From Panopea generosa (Eukaryota; Mollusca; Bivalvia; Adapedonta; Hiatellidae), in NCBI GenBank assembly GCA_029582155.1, contig CM055895.1, positions 45,156,578 to 45,220,577 of the forward strand: a stretch of 64,000 nt of DNA, in the 5' to 3' direction. The first letter of the stretch is position 1, and the number at the start of each line of letters is the position of its first letter. A model generated the notes under the pieces. It ran no database searches. It was not told where the DNA came from and worked only from the letters and a program-made list of their open reading frames with translations. Both the position numbers and the translations under genes were made by a program. This document shows positions 49,602 to 62,590 of this stretch, one piece after another.

Positions 49602-50852
49602 TACAAAATTTATTCAGCAATTTAACAAATTACACTGCTTTTAGCCTACCAAATACATTGTGTAGTTTACTGAAATTAAATTGAACAAATACAGAAATAA
49701 AAAGTAGTGATTGAATACAAAGCTTTGATATTGATAAGATATTGTGTGCAAATATGGAAACATTATTATATTTCTAAATCTTTTCATAACTTCGCATAAT
49801 ATATGTACTTTGATATAATAAAAGTTTACTCTTATGAACAGATGGTATTAGTTTGCTGTATTTATCAATTGTTGACCATCTATATAAGACGGTTTTAGAT
49901 GTGTACGATTCATTCACCGTATTTTATTACAGGTTTATTCGCTGACTGATAACTGGTGTTTTTGTTTTGTGTGGTGGTGTGTGTGTGTGTGTGTGTGGGG
50001 GGGGGGGGCTTATTTTCTGTCATGTCAAGTTGAAAACCGTGAATTTACTCCATTTATCAGTCATTCCAAATTAAATTCGTATTTTGTCTCTTGATATTCA
50101 ACTTACATCTAACCAAAACAACGTATATTTTATTAAACCTGCAACTTATTCACGCCAGTATCAATGTTTGCCATTTTGTCAGAGTATTAAACAAAAAGAG
50201 ACATTGGTAATTTTCAAGTTGACCGCTTTAATTTATTAACTTATTGAGAATAACATGACGCTATCTTTATCAGAATACTGATTAGTGTTCTTAAATACAC
50301 ACTGAAATACAAATAAAACATAAGTAATGAAAATATAAAGATGCCATTAGCGCACAAAACACATTGTAATTTTGTTTATATACGGTTTTTCAACTGTTTT
50401 TATTTTATCAACACCATTAAAGTTTTAATAAGAAAAATATAAAAAATATGTAATAAATTTCAAGAGTCAGCTTACAATATATATACAATCTGACAATTTA
50501 CATAAGCACGTGTTGTATACACAAGCACATATAAACTGACCGGAACAGCTAGTCCGCAACCTCATAGTTTATGCACCTGACTTTTTACGTAGTTTCCAAA
50601 ATATTTCAGAGCCATTTCTTTCAAATTCGAACTTCAATAAGAAAGAAACTTTAGCTATGTGAAATCAATCTGCTTAATAGTTTAACGAACAAAAGAGACT
50701 GGTTAGTTGTTCCGTACAGTATACTTTCACAAGAATAATCGTTTTTCTTCATCTGTCTGTCAAATGTCGAAATGTTTGTTCTTAACAATCACAAAGATGC
50801 GTTCTGTGTGTCTTCGGTTTACTTTTTACCGACTCCTTGGTCAGCGTCGTTT
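49602..50852. other. 3' flank of secreted paralog 4
   Basis: Non-repetitive apart from (GT)n-G9 at about 49977-50008. No second gene seen. Confidence 0.4.
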
Positions 50853-51422
50853 TTAGAAATCATCGTCGTCACGTAGCTTTAGTATGGCGTCACAGATGCC
50901 TGGTATTTCTAGATGTTGGTTCACCAACATTACCCGCAGTCTGTCTAGTTCTATTCCGTATTTATCGGTATCAGCTGTTATTTTCAACGCGTAGTTTCCC
51001 TGTGGTAAATCAACATCATCACCAATTTGACCAGTGTTGGCGAGAACGTTCCAATCATACCCGCTGTCGTAGTTTTCTCCAGTTTCGAATTGGCCGTAAA
51101 ACTTCCCGCCCAAATATGCAGTGATGTTATCTCGTGGCCCATCGTTGGCAAACTGTATGTCATCCAGAGAAAACGAAACCACGCTTTTATCTTCGATAGG
51201 TCTGATACACAGCGTAACTATCACGCCTTTCACTGGCCCATTATCATATAACCGTAAAGTTCGATAGTTCGAAGCCTCAGATCGCCATCTTAGGGAATCA
51301 TCTTCTAACGAATTATCCATCTCGACATTTTCGAATTCGAAATGTTCCTGTTTATCCGTCCCATCTGCTATGTGCGCTGTGCAGAAAACAAGCACGAGAA
51401 TAGCAATATTAGCAAGAACCAT
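50853..51422 (-). CDS. Secreted small beta-rich protein, paralog 4
   Basis: Single exon, 189 residues from ATG 51420-51422 (context AATATGG). Signal peptide at about 1-21 (MVLANIAILVLVFCTAHIADG). The mature part begins with an acidic segment (KQEHFEFENVEMDNSLEDD), then WRSEASNYRTLRL at 46-58, C72 in LCIRP, SLDDIQFANDGPRDN at 85-99 with a sequon at N99, GYDWNVLANTGQIG at 121-134, and DTDKYGIELDRLRV at 151-164. C177 near the end pairs in alignment with C174 of paralog 1. The tail is acidic (RDDDDF). This is the best-preserved member and closest to the pseudogene at 40404-40957. The gene lies in a non-repetitive island between two minisatellite blocks. Extracellular carbohydrate- or ion-binding is plausible from the fold resemblance and acidity, but this is inference only. 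Confidence 0.82.
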   Translation of the reverse strand: MVLANIAILVLVFCTAHIADGTDKQEHFEFENVEMDNSLEDDSLRWRSEASNYRTLRLYDNGPVKGVIVTLCIRPIEDKSVVSFSLDDIQFANDGPRDNITAYLGGKFYGQFETGENYDSGYDWNVLANTGQIGDDVDLPQGNYALKITADTDKYGIELDRLRVMLVNQHLEIPGICDAILKLRDDDDF

Positions 51423-51489
51423 ATTGTTTGTGATACAAGTATTGAGTGAACAGTCCGCTGAGATGTGTGGCTGGCTGAATCTAAATCTA

Positions 51490-51501
51490 TTATATATATA
51501 T
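51490..51501 (-). promoter_or_regulatory. TATA-like box of secreted paralog 4
   Basis: Alternating TATATATATA about 73 bp upstream of the ATG. The spacing matches that in front of the paralog 3 pseudogene. Confidence 0.4.
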
Positions 51502-52010
51502 CCATCAAATGATTAAATGTTTTTCAAACAATTGATGAAACCAATTAACACTTGTTATTAAAACAAACTAAACCACAAATGACGCACGCAGTTTGCATCT
51601 TAAAATTAGCATAAAACTGTTCAAAAGGCATCAGTTGCTAAAAACGTTTGACGATTTTTTCAAATGGCATTTACATGAAAAGACACAAAAACACATCACG
51701 TATAACAGTCGTTTAACCAAATAAATCAACCAGGGCTGCATTAAACAAAACAACTTACGATAAAAATTGCCATACGACAGTATGACAATAATGTACATTT
51801 TTAGCTACATGTTCAAGTTTTGATTGACATTTAAAATGATTCTATTTCTAGAAAACATATAATATATTTTAATTTTCGGCATGAGTTGAGCTAACTCTGG
51901 GATCATTGGATTAAATATAAATATACCTTAGGACGTTCAAGATATCAAAGTAAGCAAATTTTATAATGAAAGATGGATACTCATTATACTTAGCGGAGAT
52001 AAATAAAGAT
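51502..52010. other. Non-repetitive spacer upstream of paralog 4
   Basis: Nothing recognised beyond the TATA-like box listed. Confidence 0.35.
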
Positions 52011-52745
52011 TCAATTTTAACGGCATGGCTGATGGTCAGAGGTGCATATAGTGGATGTTGATGAAAGATCATACAAAACAAACTAAATAAAACACATTGG
52101 CGATGGAAGTCACCACATTGTTCCGAAATATCAACATGACATGAAAATACATACGATTACAACAAATATAGACTCAATTTTTAACAGCGTTGCTGATGGT
52201 CAGAGGTGCATATAGTGGATGTTGATGCAAGATCATACAAAACAAACTACGGAAACATACATGGGCGATGGAAGTCACATTCCTCCGAAATATCAACATG
52301 ACATGGAAATACACATGATTACAACAAATTTAGACTTAATTATAACGGCGTTGCTGATGGTCAGAGGTGCATATAGTGGATGTTGATACAAGATCATACA
52401 AAACAAACTACGGAAACATACATGGGCGATGGAAGTCACATTCCTCCGAAATATCAACATGACATGGAAATACACATGATTACAACAAATTTAGACTTAA
52501 TTATAACGGCGTTGCTGATGGTCAGAGGTGCATATAGTGGATGTTGATACAAGATCATACAAAACAAACTACGGAAACACACATGGGCGATGGAAGGCAC
52601 CACATTGTTCCGAAATATCAGCACAACATGAAAAAACATACGATTACAACAAATATAGACTCAATTTTTAACGGCGTGGCTGATGGTCAGAGGTGCATAT
52701 AGTGGGTGTTGATGCAAGATCATACAAAACAAACATAAACACATA
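52010..52745. repeat. Five-copy tandem repeat of 161-165 bp
   Basis: Marker GCTGATGGTCAGAGGTGCAT at 52028, 52192, 52353, 52514 and 52679. Units 3 and 4 are almost identical, so the latest duplication is recent. Confidence 0.93.
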
Positions 52746-53199
52746 TGGGCTATGGAAGAGCTGCGAAATATATATAGACGTTAACATAAAATTAAGTTAT
52801 TGTATTCAGTTCTGCGTTATCATAGCGGCATTTACCATCACCTTTTTTTAATCGTTCTACAAGTAAACTGTTTAATTAGTGTACCGAACTCTTGAGGCAT
52901 TATATTTTTCAGCAACAATAAATAATTTTGAAAAATATAGTTATAGTCCTATTGCTTTCCCTTCTTATTTTGTCTTGTTAACGAGTTTTTGATAAGGGTT
53001 TTAGAGCTAAAATCTAATAACAGTGCCCGCAGCGGCAATAACAGCAGCATGTATCTGAAACAACAATTTTATTTTTATTATCAATTATATAGAATATAGA
53101 TTAAAATTAACATACACTTTATAACTATGCTTCCGATATGCGGAATATAAATTTGATTGATTTGATATTTCTAGTTGATATAGTTATAAATAACACGAA

Positions 53200-53815
53200 G
53201 TCAAAGATTGACTGGAATATAAAATTACTATATCCGTTTGTCCGGGATATCTTTAGGTTTATTTCCGATTGTCCGGAATATGTATTATTTTATTTCCGTT
53301 TGTCCGAAATATCTATATTAATTTGACTGGCTATAATTCTGCATGTTAAACAGGCTGGCGGTCAAATATTGAAACGTATTTCCAATTTTCTTGGTAATTG
53401 TAAAGTAGTCATTACCGATGTCCAGAATGTATTTTATTGAAAATATGTTTCCGATTTTCGGGAATATCTACATAATAGTCATTTCCCATTGTCCGGAGTG
53501 TGTTTTATTGCAAAAATATTTTAATTGTCCTGAATATCTATGTACTATTCATTTTCGAATATTCTGGAATGTACTACATTGGAAAATCGTGTCTGGAATA
53601 TCTACATAATAGTCATTTTCATTTCCGATTGTGCGAAATGTACTACATCAGTAAAAAAATATGTCCGATTATCTGGAATATCTATATAATAGTCATTTCC
53701 GTTTGTGCGAAATGTACTACATCAGTAAAAATGTGTCTGATTGTCTGGAATATCTATATAATAGTAATTTCCGATTGTGCGAAATGAACGACATCAGTGC
53801 AAAAATATATATGTG
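53200..53815. repeat. Diverged ~73-bp tandem repeat
   Basis: Right-hand units share TGTGCGAAATGTACTACATC and GGAATATCTATATAATAGT at 72-75 bp spacing. Left-hand units are strongly diverged. Confidence 0.8.
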
Positions 53816-53859
53816 CGGTATACACTTACAAACATTTGAAGCTATGAGGAAGACCTTAA

Positions 53860-54830
53860 CGTACATTTAAAGCCAAGCGATAAACACTTACAAACATTTG
53901 AAGTTATGAGAAAGACCATGACGAACATTTGAAGCTATGAGGAGGACCTTGACGAACATTTGAAGCCAAGCGGTATACACTTACAAACATTTGAAGTTAC
54001 GAGGAAGACCCTGACGAACATTTGAAGCTATGCCCTATACACATACAAACATTTGAAGTTATGAGGCAGACCCTGTCGAACATTTGAAGTTACGAGGAAG
54101 ACCTTGACGAACATTTCAAGTTATGAGGAAGACCCTGATGGACATTTGTAGCTATGAGGAAGACCTTGACGAACATTTAAAGCCAAGCGGTATACACTTA
54201 CAAACATTTGAAGTTATGAGGAGGACCCCGACAAACATTTGAAGTTATGAGGAAGACACTGACGAATATTGAAGCTATGAGGAAGACCCTGACGAATATA
54301 ATGAAGCTATGAGGAGTACTCTGACGAACATTTACAAGGATGTTTCTGACAAAGAAATAAAGTTATGATGAGGGCCTTGACAAACGTTTGAAGTTATGAG
54401 GAAGACCCTGACGAATATGAAAGCTATGAGGAAGACCTTGACGAATATTTGAAGTTATTAAGAAGACCCTGACGAATATTTGAAGCTATGAGGGAGACCC
54501 TGAAGAACACTCGAAGCTATGAAGAGGACACTGACGAACATTTGAAAATATGAGGAGGACCCTGACGAATATTTGAAGCTATGAGGAAGACCCTGATAAA
54601 CATTTAAAGTTATGAGGTGGACCTCGTCGAATATTTGAAACTATGAGGAGGACACTGACGAATATTTGAAGGTATGAGGAAGACCCTGAGAAACATTTGA
54701 AGCTATGAGGAGGACCCTGACGAACATTTGAAGCTATGAGGAGGACCCTGACGAATATTTGAAGCTATGAGGAGGATCTAACGAACATTTGAAGCCATGC
54801 GTTATACACTGAAAATGATTTGAAGTATGA
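53860..54830. repeat. 31-bp minisatellite
   Basis: About 30 copies, marker GAAGCTATGAGGAAGACCCT and CTGACGAACATTT, with frequent small indels. Some units carry a CCAAGCGGTATACACTTACA insert, which gives a longer subunit in the left part. Confidence 0.9.
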
Positions 54831-54860
54831 CAGGTGTTCTCTAGATTATAGAACTATAGT

Positions 54861-54920
54861 AAGCGTCATTTTTATGCCGTCGATGGCTAACATTTGTCTG
54901 GTCGTTGAAAGGCGGTTACC
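54861..54920 (-). mobile_element. 3' end fragment of the 31413-31700 SINE family
   Basis: Minus strand reads TGTTAGCCATCGACGGCATA then AAAATGACGCTT, matching the tail region of the complete SINE. Confidence 0.55.
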
Positions 54921-55159
54921 TCTGTTTTATTTGTATACTTGTATTTCTATTTTTATCCTATACATTAAATTTATGTGTGCCATTGCGTGATGTAAAACTT
55001 AAATGTCAAGTTTTCTGTTGGGTATTGTGTGGATAGCGTAAACTTATGGTAGGGCATAGAATAAACATATGATCATTTATCAATAAAATAATTTGCAAAC
55101 GATATGAAATAAAACAGTAATTTGTATTGTGAAACTAATATAAATTTGTTTATATTTGT

Positions 55160-55565
55160 GAACATTACTGATCTAACTTTATATTTGCCTCATCAATAAA
55201 TGATATTGAAGGCTTAATTAATCATGATCTTTTAATAATATCCCAGTGGGCTAAAATATGGCTAGTAAATTTCAACCCTAACAAAGCTGAAGCTATGTTT
55301 TTTTCTTTAAGAGATAACAATTACTTACCTATATTATATAACATTTAATAACGTAAAAATTCAATTTGTGTAACTTTAAGTAAAGTCGGAAAATAAACCG
55401 ATCATGTAAATAATATTTTAAAATCTTCTTCAAAAACGATAGGTATAACGCGTCGCCTTAAATACTCTCTCGGTCGAAAATCCCTCAATCAAATTTACAT
55501 TTCTTATTTTCGACCAATTCTTGAAAATTCCTATCTAGTCTGGAACAATTGCACTGATCGTCGGC
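55160..55565 (+). pseudogene. Non-LTR retrotransposon reverse transcriptase fossil
   Basis: Reading across a few stops and shifts gives SSINDIEGLINHDLLIISQW and WLVNFNPNKAEAMFFS, then VTLSKVGK with DHVNNI, and RRLKYSLGRKSLNQIYISY followed by RPILENSYLVWNNCTD. These are the blocks after the catalytic YADD in Jockey/RTE/CR1-type reverse transcriptases. The YADD position itself is decayed (reads near ITDL). Sequence stops matching at the NCT block, so the element is truncated at both ends. Confidence 0.8.
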
Positions 55566-56320
55566 GTCGTCTGCAGACACCAAGGTTAAACTTTTGGGTT
55601 TTGCCTCCAATCTCAATCTTTGCATGGGTGGTGAGTTTTATCCTATAGGCTTTGTTGTCTTCTGACAACTCTTGTTGAAATAGCCGCTGTGGAGGCCGGT
55701 TACAGAAAATCATGCGACGAAGATGAAAAAGATTATCAGTCATGCAATATGACTTTGTGTCAATCTATTGTTTTATTATAACGGATTATAACTGATTGCC
55801 CATTTTGGCTTAACTCGCATTTTCTAACCATCAATAAAGAAATTCGGCAAATACAACAGTTTCAGAGAGACGTATTTAAGTCAATTTTCAATACGCCAAA
55901 TCAAACGGAACCGTGCGCGGGAGGAAACGATGTAAATGTTAAATTCTCGTAAAAACACCCATATTTGAATGTTTCATATTTAATTTGTATTGAAACAAAG
56001 CGAATAGTTAACTGTAACATTCTATTTTTTATAATAAAGATAATCAAACATAAAAATCTACTTCTTTAAGTCTGCACGTAACATGCGAAATATTTAGTCA
56101 TAAATGAAAAGCAATGTGATTGCAGGGACCGAGAAATGCAGAACGATGGCACACTTAACACTAATTATCACATTTTTAAATGGCAATCCTCTGTACAACC
56201 AAATGCCATACCCAGTTCAACTTTGAGAAAACTATTTCAATCCCTAGTACACCGCTTATTTATGTTTTAGTCAAATTTCTCAGCCATTTCATTAGACACA
56301 ACCCTAAAATTTACCATATC
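55566..56320. other. Spacer before the 52-bp satellite
   Basis: Non-repetitive. The minus frame 55531-55743 overlaps the RT fossil and has no recognisable domain. Confidence 0.35.
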
Positions 56321-56324
56321 TGTT

Positions 56325-59300
56325 CTATGTGTCCCACCACCATCGTGTGGGCGTATTAAAGCGTCTTTGTCACAGTGTACTTGCCCCACAACCATCGTGT
56401 CACCGTGTAAAAGCTTCTAAGTCACCGTGTACTTGTCCCACCATCATCTTGTCGCCGTGTTAAAGCGTTTTCGTCACTGTGTACTTGCCTCAACACCATC
56501 GTGTGGCCGTGTTATAGCGTCTTCGTCACCGTGTACTTACCCCATCAACATCTTGTCGCCGTGTTAAAGTGTCTTTGTCACGGTGTACTTGTCCCACCAC
56601 CATCGTGTGGCCGTGTTAAAGCATCTTCGTCACCGTGTACTTGCTCCACCACCATCTTGTCAACGTGTTATAGCGTCTTTGTCACCGTGTACTTGCTCCA
56701 CAACCATCGTGTCACCGTGTTAAAGCGTCTCCGTCACCGTGTAATTGCTCTACCACCATCGTGTCACCGAGTTATAGCGTCTTCGTCACCATATATTTGC
56801 TCAACCATCATCGTGTGACCGTGATTAAGCGTCATTGTCGCTGTGTACTTACTCCACAACCATCGTGTCACCGTGTTATAGCGTCCTCGTCACCGTGTAC
56901 TTGTCTCACCACCATCATGTCACCGTGTTATAGCGTCTTCGTCACCGTGTACTTGCTCTACCACTATCGAGTCAGCGTGTTATAGCGTCTTCGTCACCGT
57001 GTACTTGTCTCACTACCATCGTGTCACTGTGTTATAGCGTCTTCGTCACCGTGTACTTGTCTCACCACCATCGTGTCACCGTGTTATAGCGTCTTCGTCA
57101 CCGTGTACTTGCTCTACCACTATCGTGGCACCGTGTTATAGCGTCTTCGTCACCGTGTACTTATCTCACCACCATCGTGTCACAGTGTTATAGCGTCTTC
57201 GTCACCGTGTACTTGTCTCACCACCATCGTGTCACCGTGTTATAGCGTCTTCGTCACCGTGTACTTGTCTCACCACCATCATGTCACCGTGTTATAGCGT
57301 CTTCGTCACCGTGTACTTGCTCTACCACTATCGAGTCACCGTGTTATAGCGTCTTCGTCACCGTGTACTTGTCTCACCACCATCGTGTCACCGTGTTATA
57401 GCGTCTTCGTCACCGTGTACTTGTCTCACCACCATCGTGTCACCGTGTTATAGCGTCTTCGTCACCGTAAACTTGCTCTACCACTATCGTGTCACCGTGT
57501 TATAGCGTCTTCGTCACCGTGTACTTGTCTCACCACCATCGTGTCACAGTGTTATAGCGTCTTCGTCACCGTGTACTTGTCTCACCACCATCGTGTCACC
57601 GTGTTATAGCGTCTTCGTAACCGTGTACTTGTCTCACCACCATCATGTCACCGTGTTATAGCGTCTTCGTCACCGTGTACTTGCTCTACCACTATCGAGT
57701 CACCGTGTTATAGCGTCTTCGTCACCGTGTACTTGTCTCACCACCATCGTGTCACCGTGTTATAGCGTCTTCGTCACCGTGTACTTGTCTCACCACCATC
57801 GTGTCACCGTGTTATAGCGTCTTCGTCACCGTGTACTTGCTCTACCACTATCGTGTCACCGTGTTATAGCGTCTTCGTCACCGTGTACTTGTCTCATCAC
57901 CATTGTGTCACCATGTTATAGCATTTTCGTCACCGTGTACTTGTCTCACCACCATCGTGTTACCGTATTATAGCGTCTATGTCACTGTGTACCTGCTGCA
58001 CCACCATCGTGTCACCGTGTTATAGCGTCTTTGTCACCGTGTTCTTGCTCCACCACCATAGAGTCACCATGTAATAGTGTCTTTGTTACCATGTACTTGC
58101 TCCACCACCATCGTGTCACCATGTTATAGCGTCTTTGTCACCGTGTACTTGCTCCACCACCATCGAGTCACCGTGTTATAGCGTCTTTGTCACCGTGTAC
58201 TTGCTCCACCACCATCGTGCCACCGTGTTATAGTATCTTTGTCACCGTGTGCTTGCTCCACACCCATCGTGTCGCTGTGTAATAGTGTCTTTGTCACCGT
58301 GTACTTGCTCCACCACCATCGTGTCAGCGAGTTATGGTCTCTTGTCACCGTGTACTTGCTCCACCACCATCGAGTCGCCGTGTTATAGCGTTTAGGTCAC
58401 CGTGTTCTTGCTCCACCATAATCGTGTCGCCGTGTTATAGCGTCTTTATCACCGTGTACTTGCTCCACCACAATCATGTCGCCGTGTTATAGCGTCTATG
58501 TCACCATGTTCTTGCTCCACCACCATCGAGTCACCGTGTTATAGTGTCTTTGTTACATTGTACTTGCTCTACCACCATCGTGTCACCGTGTTATAGCGTC
58601 TTTGTCACCGTGTACTTGCTCCACCACCATCGAGTCACAGTGTTATAGCGTTTTTGTTACCGTGTTCTTGTTCCAAACATAGAATCACCGTGTTATAGTG
58701 TCTATGTCACCGTGTACTTGCTCCACCAATACTGTTTCACTGTATAATAGCCTCTTTGTCTCCGTGTTTTTGCTCCACCACCATCGTGTCACCGTATTAT
58801 AGCGTCTATGTCACCGTGTACTTGCTCCACCACCATCGTGTCACCGTGTTATAGCGTCTTTGTCACCGTGTACTTGCTCCACCACCATCGAGTCACCGTG
58901 TTATAGCGTCTTTGTCACTGTGTACTTGCTCCACCACCATCGTGTCGCCATGTTATAGCATCTGTGTCACCGTGTACTTGCTCCACCACCATCGTGTCGC
59001 CGTACTATAGCGTCTTTGTCGCCGTGTACTTGCTCCACCACCATCGTGTCACCGTGTTATAGCGTCTATGTCACCGTGTACTTGCTCCACCACCATCGTG
59101 TCACCATGTTATAGCATCTGTGTCACCGTGTACTTGCTCCACCACCATCGTGTCGTCGTGCTATAGCGTCTATGTCACCGTGTACTTGCTCCACCACCAT
59201 CGTGACAATGTGTTATAGCGTCTTCGTCATCGTATACCTGCTCCACCACCAGCGTGTCACCGTGCTATAGCGTCTATGTCACCGTGTACCTGCTCCACCA

Positions 59301-59512
59301 CCATCGTGTCACCGTATTATTGCGTCTATGTCACCGTGTACTTGCTCCACCACCATCGTGTCGCCGTGTTATAGTGTCTATGTCACCGTGTACTTGCTCC
59401 ACCACCATCGTGTCAATGTGTTATAGCGTCTTCGTCACCGTATACCTGCTCCACCACCATCGTGTCACCGTGTTATTGCGTCTTTGTCACCGTATACTTT
59501 GTTATATTATCG
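56325..59512. repeat. 52-bp satellite, block 1, with 364-bp higher-order repeat
   Basis: About 61 copies of a 52-bp unit with CACCGTGTTATAGCGTCTTC and CACCGTGTACTTG. The variant CCACTATCGAGTCA recurs at 56961, 57325 and 57689, exactly 364 bp (7 units) apart, with the intervening order of variants repeated, so a 7-unit higher-order repeat exists. Edges are more diverged than the centre, as unequal crossing-over predicts. Confidence 0.95.
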
Positions 59513-59980
59513 TATTTTAGAATTGTATAAACTTCTTAAATTGTTGTTTAGAAGTGGAGAAATTATTTGTATTCAGCAAGGTCAACTATGTCACTACATA
59601 TACATACGACTGATTAATAAGATAGGATGACAGGCTACTGGAGATAAATAATAGCCTGAGGGTTATCTTGATGTGTAGTTGACAGTAGGTTTAATGGGTG
59701 GGATTTTAAGGTCTGTAATTAAGAAACTGACCAATTGAAAGGTAGCAATGATTTGAACAATCATAACATAGTTGGTTATTCAGTCAGAGACAGATTTTTA
59801 GAGAGATAAGTCAGTTAGAAGGTAAAGGCGAATCTAATAACATGTCAGTTTAGACTAAGTTAAGTTTAAACGAGCATAAACGAGTTTAAAATGTTAGCTT
59901 TGTGACTTTAAACGTATATGCGAATTATATAAATATGTCAATAAAGTTACTTAATACAAAACAACGATGTTGAGTCGATT
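59513..59980. other. Unique spacer inside the 52-bp satellite
   Basis: About 470 bp of non-repetitive DNA separating two blocks of the same satellite. Confidence 0.7.
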
Positions 59981-61745
59981 ATGCCACAACTTGCTCCACT
60001 ACCATCGTATCACCGTGTCAAAGCGTCTTTGTCACCGTATATTTGCTCAAGAACCATTGAGACACCATGTTACAGCGTCTTTGTCACCGTGTACTTGCTC
60101 CACTACCATCGAGTCACCGTGTCAAAGCGTCTTTGTCACCGTGTACTTGCTACACCACCATCGTGTCACCGTGTTATAGCGTCTTTGTCACCGTGTACTT
60201 GCTCCACTACCATCGTGTTACTTTGTGACAGCGTCTTTGTCACCGTGTACTTGCTCCACTACCATCGAGTCACCGTGTCAAAGCGTCTTTGTCACCGTGT
60301 ACTTGCTCCACTACCATCGTGTCACTGTGTTACAGCGTCTTTGTCACCATGTACTTGCTCCACCAACATTGAGTCACCGTGTCAAAGCGTCTTTGTCACC
60401 GTGTACTTGCTCCACTACCATCGTGTCACTGTGTTACAGCGTCTTTGTCACCGTGTACTTGCTCCACTACCATCGTGTCACTGTGTTACAGCGTCTTTGT
60501 CACCGTGTACTTGCTCCACTACCATCGAGTCACCGTGTCAAAGCGTCTTTGTCACCGTGTACTTGCTCCACTACCATCGTGTTACTTTGTTACAGCGTCT
60601 TTCTCACCGTGTACTTGCTCCACTACCATCGAGTCACCGTGTCAAAGCATCTTTGTCACCGTGTACTTGCTCCACTACCATCGTGTCACTGTGTTACAGC
60701 GTCTTTGTCACCGTGTACTTGCTCCACTATCATCGTATCACCGTGTCAAAGCGTCTTTGTCACAGTGTACTTGCTCAAGAACCATTGAGTCACCGTGTTA
60801 CAGTGTCTTTGTCACCGTGTACTTGTTCCACTACCATCGAGTCACCGTGTCAAAGCGTCTTTGTCACCGTGTACTTGCTCCACTACCATCGTGTCACTGT
60901 GTTACAGCGTTTTTGTCACCGTGTACTTGCTCCACTACCATCGTATCACCGTGTCAAAGCGTCTTTGTCACCGTGTACTTGCTCCACTACCATCGTGTCA
61001 CTGTGTTACAGCGTTTTTGTCACCGTGTACTTGCTCCACTACCATCGTATCACCGTGTCAAAGCGTCTTTGTCACCGTGTACTTGCTCCACTACCATCGT
61101 GTTACTTTGTTACAGCGTCTTTCTCACCGTGTACTTGCTCCACTACCATCGAGTCACCGTGTCAAAGCGTCTTTGTCACCGTGTACTTGCTCCACTACCA
61201 TCGTGTTACTTTGTTACAGCGTCTTTCTCACCGTGTACTTGCTCCACTACCATCGAGTCACCGTGTCAAAGCATCTTTGTCACCGTGTACTTGCTCCACT
61301 ACCATCGTGTCACTGTGTTACAGCGTCTTTGTCACCTCGTACTTGCTCCACTATCATCGTATCACCGTGTCAAAGCGTCTTTGTCACAGTGTACTTGCTC
61401 AAGAACCATTGAGTCACGTGTTACAGTGTCTTTGTCACCGTGTACTTGTTCCACTACCATCGAGTCACCGTGTCAAAGCGTCTTTGTCACCGTGTACTTG
61501 CTCCACTACCATCGTGTCACTGTGTTACAGCGTTTTTGTCACCGTGTACTTGCTCCACTACCATCGTATCACCGTGTCAAAGCGTCTTTGTCACCGTGTA
61601 CTTGCTCAAGAACCATTGAGTCATCGTGTTAAAGCGTCTTTGTCACCGTGTACTTGCTCCACTACCATCGTGTCACCGTGTTATAGCGTTTTTGTCACCG
61701 AATACCTGCTCCACTACCATCGCGTCACTTTGTTATAGCGTGTTC
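59981..61745. repeat. 52-bp satellite, block 2, dimer-based
   Basis: About 34 units in which GAGTCACCGTGTCAAAGCG and GTGTCACTGTGTTACAGCG types often alternate (104 bp), with longer blocks recurring (for example 60564-60790 resembles 61198-61415). Replacement of the TATAG word of block 1 by TCAAAG/TACAG removes the only stop codon, hence a 585-codon open frame that I do not accept as a gene. Confidence 0.95.
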
Positions 61746-62590
61746 ATCAGCTCCACCACCATCGTGTTACCGTGTTAAAGCTCCACCACCATCGTGTCAC
61801 CGTGTTAAAGCATCTTTGGCGGCTCCAACGACATCGTGTTACTGTGCTATAGCGTCTTTGTCACCGTGTACTTGCTCCACCACCATCGTGTCACCGTGTT
61901 ATAGCGTCTTTGATACCGTGTACTTGCTCCACCACCATCGTGTCACCGTATTATAGCGTCTTCGTCACCGTATACTTGCTCCACCACCATCGTGTCACCG
62001 TGTTATAGCATCTGTGTCACCGTGTACTTACTCCACCACTATCGTGTCACCGTGTTATAGCGTCTTCGTCACCGTGTACTTGCTCCACCACCATCGTGTC
62101 ACCGTGTTATAGCGTCTTCGTCGGCTCCACCACCATTGTGTCACCGTGTTATAGCGTCTCCGTTGGCTCCACCACCATCGTGTCACCGTGTTATAGCGTC
62201 TTCGTTGGCTCCATCACTATCGTTTCACCGTGTTATAGCGTCTTCGGCGGCTCCATCACCATTTTGTCACCGTGTTATAACGTCTTTGTCACCGTGTACT
62301 TGCTCCATCACCATCGTGCTATCATAGTGTACAATAACTCCAACACCATCCTGGCACCATCGTTTAATAGCGTCTTTGTCACCGTGTACTTGCTTCATCA
62401 ACATCATGCTATCATTGTGTCCCATAACTCCATCACAATCGTGTCACCGTGTTATAGCATCTTCTCGGCTCCACCACCATCGTGTTACTGTATTTTAACG
62501 TCTTTGTCACCGTGTACTTGCTCCACCACCATCGTGTTAATGTATTTTAAAGTCTTTGTCACCGTGTTCTTGCTTCAATACCATCATGCT
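61746..62590. repeat. 52-bp satellite, degenerate right edge
   Basis: Shorter units of about 42 bp lacking ACCGTGTACTTG (GTCGGCTCCACCACCATCGT type), mixed with full units and decaying to the right. Confidence 0.88.

Noticed and set aside
53138..53870. Several 60-95-codon frames
   Set aside because: They lie in a diverged 73-bp tandem repeat and have no features.
59981..61738. 585-codon frame, plus overlapping 417- and 205-codon frames
   Set aside because: The 52-bp satellite unit lacks stops after loss of TATAG, several frames are open at once, and no start, signal or domain exists.
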